Positions 1 to 5,495 of a DNA stretch of 8,104 nucleotides are shown piece after piece (position 1 is the stretch's first letter; each line of letters starts with the position of its first letter). The notes under the pieces were generated by a model, which saw nothing but the letters and a program-made list of their open reading frames with translations, made no database searches and was not told where the DNA came from. Made by a program: the position numbers and the translations under genes. Source of the stretch: Bacteroidales bacterium UBA714 (GTDB lineage Bacteria; Bacteroidota; Bacteroidia; Bacteroidales; UBA932); contig DBLW01000177.1 in the NCBI GenBank assembly GCA_002298075.1, positions 3,300 through 11,403 of the forward strand, read 5' to 3'.

Positions 1-75
1 AACAAGGCACGCGTGCTTGAGTCGCTGAGGGCGGTCAGACAGCAGCTTGCGGAAATAAGGGAGGAACTGAAATGA
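1..75 (+). CDS. C-terminal end of an unidentified protein (partial, 5' end outside window)
   Basis: An open frame runs from the first base through 24 codons to a TGA at 73-75. The visible residues are charged and helical in character (ending QQLAEIREELK), like a C-terminal helix or short coiled coil. This is too little to name a family. The frame is judged real because its stop overlaps the next start codon in an ATGA arrangement (ATG 72-74, TGA 73-75), a common sign of translational coupling. The AGGGAGGA just upstream (58-65) also sits inside this frame as the next gene's ribosome binding site. The function is unknown. Confidence 0.6.
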   Translation, partial: NKARVLESLRAVRQQLAEIREELK

Positions 76-854
76 AATATAAGGTAAGCGATGTAATCGC
101 GGCGATTGAGGCATTCGCTCCGGTGTCGGTGCAGGAGAAGTGGGACAACAGCGGGCTTTGCATAGGTTCGCCGGATGCGGAGGCAAGTTCCGTGCTTCTT
201 GCCCTGGACTGTACACCTGAACTTGTTGATGAGGCGATTGAGTGCGGCGCAGACATGATAGTGACTCATCACCCGCTGATATTCTCGGGTCTGAAGCGCA
301 TTACGCCGGATGATCCCGTGGGAGCGGCAGTGACAAAGGCTGTCCGTGCCGGAATTTCCGTATATGCGGCACATACGAGCGCGGACAAGGTGATGGCAGG
401 CGTCAGCGGTGCCATGGCGTCAAGGCTCGGTCTTGAAAACATAACCTTGCTGGAGGATGACGGAAACGGATACGGGCTGGGAGCGGTCGGTGACCTTCCG
501 GTTCCATTGTCAGCAGGGGAGGCCGCGGCTTTTGTCAAGGAGCGTTTTTCCCTGAAAATGCTCCGCTCCTCACGTCCTGTGGCGGGCAAGATAACCAGGG
601 TTGCCATGTGCGGCGGTTCGGGAGGCTCGCTTATAGGTGCGGCAAGGGCCGCCGGTGCCCAGCTTTATCTCAGCGGGGACATCTCATACCACAATTTCTT
701 CACTTGGGGAGACTTCATGGTAATGGATGTGGGGCATTATGAGAGTGAGGTAGAGATAGTTGACATTTTATTTTCCCTGATAAAGAAAAATTTTCCTACC
801 TTTGCAGTTCGCATTACACGGAATATATATAGTAACCCGATATTTTATTATTAA
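72..854 (+). CDS. Nif3/YbgI-family dinuclear metal-centre protein
   Basis: This 260-residue protein belongs to the Nif3-like (DUF34/YbgI) family, cytosolic proteins that assemble into hexameric rings and bind two metal ions. The cellular reaction is not settled, and the common label 'GTP cyclohydrolase I type 2' is weakly founded. Family landmarks are visible: the WDNSGL segment near residues 24-29, the His pair in VTHHPLIF (H66, H67), HTSAD (H101, D105), SGDISYH (201-207) and GHYESE (H222, E226). These match the metal-ligand positions of E. coli YbgI. The HTSAD segment replaces the more usual HTNLD but keeps the His and Asp. The length is that of the compact YbgI form; the inserted PII/CutA-like domain of YqfO-type members (about 365 aa) is absent. 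The start is supported by AGGGAGGA at 58-65, six bases upstream, and by the four-base overlap with the preceding gene. The last 30 codons are unusually AT-rich and contain a promoter-like motif. Confidence 0.93.
   Translation: MKYKVSDVIAAIEAFAPVSVQEKWDNSGLCIGSPDAEASSVLLALDCTPELVDEAIECGADMIVTHHPLIFSGLKRITPDDPVGAAVTKAVRAGISVYAAHTSADKVMAGVSGAMASRLGLENITLLEDDGNGYGLGAVGDLPVPLSAGEAAAFVKERFSLKMLRSSRPVAGKITRVAMCGGSGGSLIGAARAAGAQLYLSGDISYHNFFTWGDFMVMDVGHYESEVEIVDILFSLIKKNFPTFAVRITRNIYSNPIFYY
771..804 (+). promoter_or_regulatory. Candidate Bacteroidota promoter for the zinc-ribbon gene
   Basis: TACCTTTG at 797-804 matches the Bacteroidota -7 consensus TAnnTTTG exactly. TTTT at 771-774, 22 bases upstream, is a weak match to the -33 TTTG element. 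Transcription would begin near 811, giving a leader of about 50 bases that is AT-rich over its last 35 or so before the ATG at 860. The site lies inside the 3' end of the nif3-like gene, where base composition drops sharply in G+C. Coding constraint alone could produce the motif, because it encodes the Thr-Phe of PTFAV. The call is therefore inference from motif, position and composition. Confidence 0.55.
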
Positions 855-859
855 GCGAT

Positions 860-1669
860 ATGGCTAAAAAGACAAAGAAAATCGAAACTCCCATCGACCA
901 GAGGGAGACTTTCGTGTCCATCCAGAAGAACTTTGCTGACTCTGACCTGAGTGTTCCGGAGAAGCTCAAGACTTTGTATGCGCTCCAGCAGGCCGACACC
1001 GCTATCGACAAGATTCTCCAGCTCCGCGGAGAGCTTCCTGTCGAGGTGGAGAACCTTGAGGCTGAGATTGCCGAGCTGAAGGCAAAGTCCGCTCACATTG
1101 CAGGACAGATTGAGGAGTACAACAAGTTCATCGCTGAGAACAAGTTCAACATCACTGACTGTGATGCCCAGATGGAGAAGTACAAGGCTCAGCTTGAGAA
1201 CATAGCCAACAGCCGTGAGTATGACTCCCTAAACAAGGAGATAGAGAACCAGGGACTTCTCCGCCAGATTGCCGAGAAACATATCGGTGAGGCCAAGGAG
1301 CGCATTTTTGACAAGAAGAATGAGCTTGAGGTGATAAAGGAGAAGATTTCAATAAGGACAGATGACCTAAAGGCAAAGAAGGAGGAGCTTGCCAACATCG
1401 TGGAGTCCACCGCAAAGGACGAGGAGAAGCTCCGTGCCAATAGGGACGCCTGCGCCGCCAAGATTGATGACAGGACTATGAACGCATATGACCGCATCAG
1501 GCAGAGCTTCACGAACCATCTCGCAGTTGTGTCCGTGTTCAACGGGGACTCTTGCGGAGGATGCTTCAACACTATAGCTCCGCAGAGGCTCATCGACATA
1601 GCCGCCAACAGGAAGCTTATAATCTGCGAACACTGCGGAAGGATTCTTGTGAACCCTGACTTCGAATAA
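860..1669 (+). CDS. Coiled-coil zinc-ribbon protein, DUF164/HP0958-like (zf-RING_7 family)
   Basis: This 269-residue soluble protein has a long, highly charged helical middle (about residues 35-205, rich in Glu, Lys and Ala) predicted to form an antiparallel coiled coil. A C-terminal C4 zinc ribbon follows: CGGC (C232, C235) and CEHC (C256, C259). This layout is that of the DUF164 family, whose studied members include Helicobacter HP0958, which binds sigma-54 and an mRNA, and Chlamydia CT398. A nucleic-acid or protein-scaffold role is plausible, but the role in Bacteroidota is not established. The Lys-rich start (MAKKTKK) and an N-terminal stretch of about 35 residues precede the first helix. 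There is no Shine-Dalgarno sequence; the leader is AT-rich, as is usual in this phylum. dnaB follows after 12 bases, suggesting cotranscription. Confidence 0.9.
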   Translation: MAKKTKKIETPIDQRETFVSIQKNFADSDLSVPEKLKTLYALQQADTAIDKILQLRGELPVEVENLEAEIAELKAKSAHIAGQIEEYNKFIAENKFNITDCDAQMEKYKAQLENIANSREYDSLNKEIENQGLLRQIAEKHIGEAKERIFDKKNELEVIKEKISIRTDDLKAKKEELANIVESTAKDEEKLRANRDACAAKIDDRTMNAYDRIRQSFTNHLAVVSVFNGDSCGGCFNTIAPQRLIDIAANRKLIICEHCGRILVNPDFE

Positions 1670-1681
1670 GCCGCAGGAAAT

Positions 1682-3211
1682 ATGGCTGAACCGGGAAAGA
1701 GAAAATCGGTCAGAAGCAAAGGTCCGGGAGTAAATCTGGACACATTAGGGCTTGAGATGGGAAACAGACCGCCTCAAGCTCTTGATGTCGAAGAGGCTGT
1801 CCTCGGCGCGCTTCTGATAGAGCCGAACTGCATTGACGAGGCTATGGACGAGCTTACGTCAAGTTGTTTCTATAGCGACAAGCACAAGATGGTCTTCAAT
1901 GCCATGCGCTCCCTTACCAATGAGCATGTGGCCCTGGACATCCTGTCCGTGACGCAGAAACTCAAGTCGGAAGGAAATCTGGAGGCTGTCGGCGGAACGG
2001 TCGCCCTTGCGCAGCTGTCACAGAAAATCGGTGCGGCCGCGCATATCGAGTATTACATAAGGATACTCAAGCAGAAGTGCATACAGAGGGAGCTCATCAC
2101 CGCATCATACGAGATTCTCAAGACTTCATATGATGAGTCGGTCAATGTGGATGACCTCATCGACCAGGCCCAGACCAAGGTGTTTGCGGCCATCCAGAAC
2201 AATGTCAAGAGGGATGTCCAGGAAATCGGAAAGGTCGTGAATGAGGCCCTGGAGGATATCCAGCGCCTGCAGAAGTCCTCAGGACTCAGCGGAGTTCCGT
2301 CCGGATTCCCGTCGCTTGACAAGATTACCCAAGGATGGCAGGCCTCGGACCTTATCATACTTGCGGCCCGCCCGTCTGTGGGAAAGACTGCGTTTGTGCT
2401 CAACCTTGCGAGGAATGCTGCAGTGGATTTCAACATGCCTGTGGCTTTCTTCTCTCTTGAGATGCCTTCAATCCAGCTTGCGAAACGTATGATGGTCTCT
2501 GAGACGAGGCTCAATGCGGACAAGTTCAGGGGAGGTGAGCCTATACGCGACTGGGAGTGGGAGCAGCTCGACATCCAGCTCAAGAGGCTCGTCAAGGCTC
2601 CGATGTATATTGATGATACCCCGTCGCTTCCGGTGATGGAGTTCCGTTCTAAGGTTAAGAAGCTGGTGAAGCAGAAAGGAGTAAGGCTTATTGTGGTCGA
2701 TTATCTCCAGCTTATGCAGGGACCTTCGGAGCTGCGCGGTATGCGTGAGCAGGAGGTCGCGGCCATATCGAGGACACTCAAGGCTACGGCCAAGGAGATG
2801 AATGTGCCTATAATCGCCTTGTCACAGCTGTCCCGCCAGTCAGAGAACAGGCAGGGAAGCAACCGAAGACCGCAGCTGAGCGACTTGCGCGAGTCCGGTT
2901 CAATCGAGCAGGATGCGGATATGGTTGTATTCATACACAGATATGACTATCAGGGACTTTCCGATAATCCGGACGATGTGGGAAGGACACAGATAATCAT
3001 AGCCAAGCACAGGAACGGCGCTATTGCTGATATTGACATGAAATTCCGTGCTGACGAGGTGCGTTTCGTCGATGAGTCTGAAAGTCTTGTCAGTCAGGCT
3101 GATATGCAGCCTGTAGGCTCTGCCATGAATGATGATGCCCTGCCTCCGGCCGGAATGATGGGGCCGTCTGTCGGGCCTCCGGACGAGTTTGGCCCGAATG
3201 GTGAATGGTGA
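1682..3211 (+). CDS. dnaB: Replicative DNA helicase DnaB
   Basis: This is the hexameric helicase that unwinds DNA at the replication fork and recruits primase. The 509 residues show an N-terminal helical domain (PPQALDVEEAVLGALL at 30-45, through about 130), a linker, and the RecA-like ATPase domain from about 200. ATPase motifs are all present: Walker A ARPSVGKTAF (229-238), catalytic Glu in FFSLE (E260), Walker B LIVVDYLQL (336-344), SQLSRQ (381-386), the DLRESGSIEQDAD segment (401-413) and the arginine-finger motif KHRNG (442-446, R444). The tail after about 465 is low in complexity (Met, Pro, Gly, Asp). About 30 basic and polar residues precede the conserved N-terminal domain. AGGAA at 1676-1680 lies too close to the ATG to be a good ribosome site. 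No intein or frameshift interrupts the gene. The TGA stop is inside a strong hairpin. Confidence 0.98.
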   Translation: MAEPGKRKSVRSKGPGVNLDTLGLEMGNRPPQALDVEEAVLGALLIEPNCIDEAMDELTSSCFYSDKHKMVFNAMRSLTNEHVALDILSVTQKLKSEGNLEAVGGTVALAQLSQKIGAAAHIEYYIRILKQKCIQRELITASYEILKTSYDESVNVDDLIDQAQTKVFAAIQNNVKRDVQEIGKVVNEALEDIQRLQKSSGLSGVPSGFPSLDKITQGWQASDLIILAARPSVGKTAFVLNLARNAAVDFNMPVAFFSLEMPSIQLAKRMMVSETRLNADKFRGGEPIRDWEWEQLDIQLKRLVKAPMYIDDTPSLPVMEFRSKVKKLVKQKGVRLIVVDYLQLMQGPSELRGMREQEVAAISRTLKATAKEMNVPIIALSQLSRQSENRQGSNRRPQLSDLRESGSIEQDADMVVFIHRYDYQGLSDNPDDVGRTQIIIAKHRNGAIADIDMKFRADEVRFVDESESLVSQADMQPVGSAMNDDALPPAGMMGPSVGPPDEFGPNGEW

Positions 3212-3231
3212 TTTCCCTAAGGAAATCATCA
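3206..3231 (+). promoter_or_regulatory. 11-bp hairpin across the dnaB stop codon
   Basis: Bases 3206-3216 pair with 3221-3231 around a four-base CTAA loop. All 11 pairs form, with a single G-U at 3208/3229; the inner eight pairs (TGATTTCC with GGAAATCA) are perfect. The left arm contains the dnaB TGA (3209-3211). The right arm contains AAGGAA-like bases that could serve the next gene as a ribosome site. No T-run follows, so it does not look like a standard intrinsic terminator. It could be an mRNA-stabilising end, a processing site, a control on the next start, or a palindromic protein-binding site. Confidence 0.5.
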
Positions 3232-3234
3232 ATT

Positions 3235-4116
3235 ATGTATGCTATGAGACTTTTGACGCCAATTATTGCCTTCTCATTCCTCGCTCTTGTCGCCTCGGGT
3301 GCGCGGGAAAAGAACGGATACGGAAAAACATCCTGTGTCCCGGTAAGGACATCAGGAGGAGACTCACTCGCTTTCGGGGCTGGAGAGAAACTTACATTCA
3401 CGGTCCATTATAAATGGGGCGCCGTCAATTCTGACGTTGGAACCGGAACCGTAAGCCTCGACACTGTACGCTTCAATGGCGAGAAAGCTTTCCGATGCAC
3501 CGTATATGGGAAGACGAGCCGGATTTATGACCTGTTCTTCAAGGTCCGCGAGGATTTCAGGTCGTGGTTTACCTGTGACGGGCTGAGGCCGCTTAAATTC
3601 ACTCGTGATACCCAGGAGGGAAGCTACAGGGCCAGGAATACCTACCTGTACGACTGGAACGGAGATGACCCGCATATTGATGCGGATGTATATTCGACAA
3701 GCTCGGGCGAGAGGTCTCTGGAAATGCCTCTGACGCCCTGCACTTATGATTTGCCCGCCCTTTTCTTTTTTGCAAGGAATATGGACATGGACAATGTCGA
3801 GGTGGGGAAGAGGTATCCGATGACTTTCGCAATAGATGATGACATATATAATGTATATTTCATCATGCTTGGCCGTGAGACGAAGAAGGTCAAGGGACTT
3901 GGAAACGTCAGGACAGTGAAGTTTGCCGCCAAGCTCCTTGCCGGCGAAGTGTTCAACGGAGAGGAGGACATGATTATATGGATATCGGATGATGACAACA
4001 GGGTGCCTGTGTATTTCGAGGCTCCGATTCTTGTCGGCACTGCTTCAGGCAGGCTCAGCGCTTATGAGGGGCTGAAGCATCCTTTCTCATCGCTTTCGGG
4101 ACAGAAAAAATATTGA
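3235..4116 (+). CDS. Exported DUF3108-type protein
   Basis: The protein begins with a clear Sec signal: MYAMR, then a hydrophobic run LLTPIIAFSFLALVASGA, with likely cleavage near SGA before REKNG. The mature part is rich in beta-prone segments. It opens with a GEKLTFTVHYKWG stretch and a GTGTVSLDTV segment, and later has a DLFFKVREDFRSWF stretch. This pattern fits the DUF3108 family of periplasmic or envelope proteins of unknown function. The frame is also open from an ATG at 3205 (303 aa, overlapping dnaB) and has an inner ATG at 3244 (290 aa). The start at 3235 (293 aa) is preferred because it lies after the hairpin, gives a short n-region, and has AAGGAA about ten bases upstream. 3244 is nearly as likely. 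No lipobox is present; the first Cys of the mature part follows KTS. rseC follows after six bases. Confidence 0.82.
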   Translation: MYAMRLLTPIIAFSFLALVASGAREKNGYGKTSCVPVRTSGGDSLAFGAGEKLTFTVHYKWGAVNSDVGTGTVSLDTVRFNGEKAFRCTVYGKTSRIYDLFFKVREDFRSWFTCDGLRPLKFTRDTQEGSYRARNTYLYDWNGDDPHIDADVYSTSSGERSLEMPLTPCTYDLPALFFFARNMDMDNVEVGKRYPMTFAIDDDIYNVYFIMLGRETKKVKGLGNVRTVKFAAKLLAGEVFNGEEDMIIWISDDDNRVPVYFEAPILVGTASGRLSAYEGLKHPFSSLSGQKKY

Positions 4117-4122
4117 TTTAGT

Positions 4123-4545
4123 ATGAAGAGCAGAGATGAAATAGCCCATGACGGTAAGATTGTAGAGATAACGCCTGAATTCACTTCGGTGGAGATAATC
4201 GCATCTTCCGCATGTTCCTCATGCCACGCCAAGGGCATGTGCGGGGTTTCGGAGGAGGAACGCAAGGTCATAATGCTTCCCACGGACCCGTATGCGTCCT
4301 GGGAGGAAGGCGACAATGTGCGGGTATTCATGAAAAAGAGCATGGGGCTCAAGGCCGTATGGATATCTTATGTCATCCCTTTGGCGGTTTTAATGATTTT
4401 AATATTATCTTTGTCGCCCGTTATCGGCAACGAGCCTCTGAGGGGACTTGCTGCCATAGCCGGAGTGGCTGTCTATTATCTGTTTGTCTGGCTCTTCAGG
4501 GACAGGCTTGCGGATGAATTTGTCTTTTATATAAAGGAGAAATGA
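4123..4545 (+). CDS. rseC: RseC/SoxR-reducing-system membrane protein
   Basis: This 140-residue inner-membrane protein matches the RseC family. An N-terminal cytoplasmic part of about 75 residues carries a Cys triad C-x2-C-x5-C (C31, C34, C40, within ACSSCHAKGMCG). Two transmembrane helices follow at about 77-99 and 107-125, with a short charged tail. In E. coli, RseC takes part in the Rsx system that keeps SoxR reduced, and it also modulates sigma-E. In Bacteroidota the gene sits directly before rnfB, so a role in Rnf assembly, cofactor loading or redox maintenance is the natural inference. No Shine-Dalgarno sequence is visible. Codons about 88-97 switch to AT-rich choices (three TTA leucines, ATA, ATT) unlike the CTT/CTC/CTG pattern of neighbours, and contain a promoter-like motif. 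Confidence 0.92.
   Translation: MKSRDEIAHDGKIVEITPEFTSVEIIASSACSSCHAKGMCGVSEEERKVIMLPTDPYASWEEGDNVRVFMKKSMGLKAVWISYVIPLAVLMILILSLSPVIGNEPLRGLAAIAGVAVYYLFVWLFRDRLADEFVFYIKEK
4380..4413 (+). promoter_or_regulatory. Candidate internal promoter for rnfB onward, inside rseC
   Basis: TATCTTTG at 4406-4413 is an exact TAnnTTTG match. TTTG at 4380-4383 is an exact -33 match, 22 bases upstream, the same gap seen in the other candidate promoter. Transcription would start near 4420, giving a leader of about 160 bases before rnfB (4580). The element lies in an AT-rich island in the first transmembrane helix of rseC. A hydrophobic helix does not require these particular TTA/ATA/ATT codons. Motif and composition are seen directly; promoter activity is inferred. 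Confidence 0.45.
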
Positions 4546-4579
4546 CCCTGCCGGAAACAACAACTAAATTATAACTATA

Positions 4580-5494
4580 ATGACACAAACGATTATCTGG
4601 ACTATTGCAATCCTCACGCTCCTTGGAGTCGTGCTTGCGGTGGTCCTTTACCTTGTTGCAAAGAAGTTCAAGGTGGAGGAAGACCCGAGAATCGACGAGG
4701 TGGAGAAGGTATTGCCTGGTGCGAACTGCGGAGGCTGCGGACATGCCGGCTGCCGTGCATTCGCACAGTCTTGCGTTGAGGCTCCGAACCTGGACAACAA
4801 TTTCTGCCCTGTCGGAGGCAATGACGTTATGCAGAAAGTTGCATCAGTGCTCGGACTTGAGGTTGCCGCAAAGGAACCTATGGTTGCCGTGGTGCGCTGC
4901 AACGGGACATGTGAGATGCGTCCCCGCACGAATGAGTACGGCGGATACAATTCATGCCGTGTTAAGGCTGCCCTATACAGCGGTGACACCGGCTGTGCAT
5001 TCGGCTGCCTGGGCTGCGGAGACTGTGTTGCCGCATGCCAGTTCGGCGCCATCTCAATGGACCCTGCGACAGGTCTTCCTGTGGTTGACGAGGAAAAATG
5101 TACTGCTTGCGGTGCGTGCGTAAAGGCATGCCCGAAATCCATCATTGAGCTTCGCAACAAGGGACGCCGCAACATGAGGGTGTTCGTATCATGCGTGAAC
5201 AAGGACAAGGGAGCTGTTGCCCGCAAGGCCTGCTCAGCTGCATGCATCGGTTGCGGAAAGTGCGCGAAAGTCTGTCCTTTCGATGCCATCACTGTGGAGA
5301 ACAACCTTGCCTACATTGATTTCGCCAAATGCAAGCTCTGCAAAAAATGTGTGGCAGAGTGTCCTACAGGGGCAATCCATGCGGTGAATTTCCCTGTTGT
5401 CAACAAGCCTGCGGCTCCGGCTGCACCTGTACAGGCAGCGGTTCCGGCAAAGGAAGCCCAGCCTGCGGACCAACCTAAAGCAAAGGAGGAATAG
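4580..5494 (+). CDS. rnfB: Rnf complex subunit RnfB, polyferredoxin
   Basis: RnfB is the membrane-anchored subunit that takes electrons from (or gives them to) ferredoxin in the Rnf ferredoxin:NAD+ oxidoreductase. The 304 residues begin with one membrane helix (about 5-27). The Fes4-type cluster domain follows: NCGGCGHAGC (C50, C53, C58) with C76. Next is a block with C107, C111, C126 and C139. Four ferredoxin-type C-x2-C-x2-C-x3-C motifs come after: C143/146/149/153, C174/177/180/184, C222/225/228/232 and C251/254/257/261. That is room for at least five [4Fe-4S] clusters. The C-terminus (about 274-304) is an Ala/Pro/Lys-rich tail that looks disordered. The leader is A-rich (AACAACAACTAAATTATAAC) without a Shine-Dalgarno sequence. 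rnfC follows the TAG with a one-base gap. Confidence 0.96.
   Translation: MTQTIIWTIAILTLLGVVLAVVLYLVAKKFKVEEDPRIDEVEKVLPGANCGGCGHAGCRAFAQSCVEAPNLDNNFCPVGGNDVMQKVASVLGLEVAAKEPMVAVVRCNGTCEMRPRTNEYGGYNSCRVKAALYSGDTGCAFGCLGCGDCVAACQFGAISMDPATGLPVVDEEKCTACGACVKACPKSIIELRNKGRRNMRVFVSCVNKDKGAVARKACSAACIGCGKCAKVCPFDAITVENNLAYIDFAKCKLCKKCVAECPTGAIHAVNFPVVNKPAAPAAPVQAAVPAKEAQPADQPKAKEE
5484..5489 (+). promoter_or_regulatory. Shine-Dalgarno site of rnfC
   Basis: AGGAGG sits six bases before the ATG at 5496, inside the last codons of rnfB. This textbook spacing fixes the rnfC start. It also argues against the longer open frame beginning at 5397, whose first 33 codons overlap the rnfB tail and have a low-complexity Arg/Leu/Gln-rich translation unrelated to RnfC. 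Confidence 0.8.
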
Positions 5495-5495
5495 A

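Noticed and set aside
1189..2595. Minus-strand open frames opposite the zinc-ribbon gene and dnaB (184 and 180 codons)
   Set aside because: They are antisense shadows of well-identified genes, Ser/Leu-rich and without motifs or promoter signals.
3205..3234. Upstream start for the DUF3108 gene at 3205
   Set aside because: It lacks a ribosome site, overlaps dnaB, and would put the start inside the hairpin region. The signal peptide is complete from 3235 or 3244. Not fully excluded.
3206..3234. Intrinsic terminator after dnaB
   Set aside because: The hairpin is strong but is followed by mixed sequence (AATT then ATG) rather than a T-run, and the next gene starts at once.
3235..3375. Lipoprotein signal on the DUF3108 protein
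   Set aside because: No Leu-x-x-Cys lipobox follows the hydrophobic run; the first Cys lies about 20 residues beyond the likely cleavage site.
4376..4383. TCCCTTTG as a second -7 element inside rseC
   Set aside because: It differs from TAnnTTTG at the key second base. Its TTTG fits better as the -33 part of the exact match at 4406-4413.
4212..4517. Alternative + frame of 101 codons inside rseC
   Set aside because: The in-frame RseC protein has the Cys triad and two membrane helices; the alternative translation has no features.
5397..5495. Longer N-terminal extension of rnfC (33 extra residues)
   Set aside because: It overlaps the rnfB coding end out of frame, has an Arg/Leu/Gln low-complexity translation, and the AGGAGG at 5484-5489 points to the ATG at 5496.
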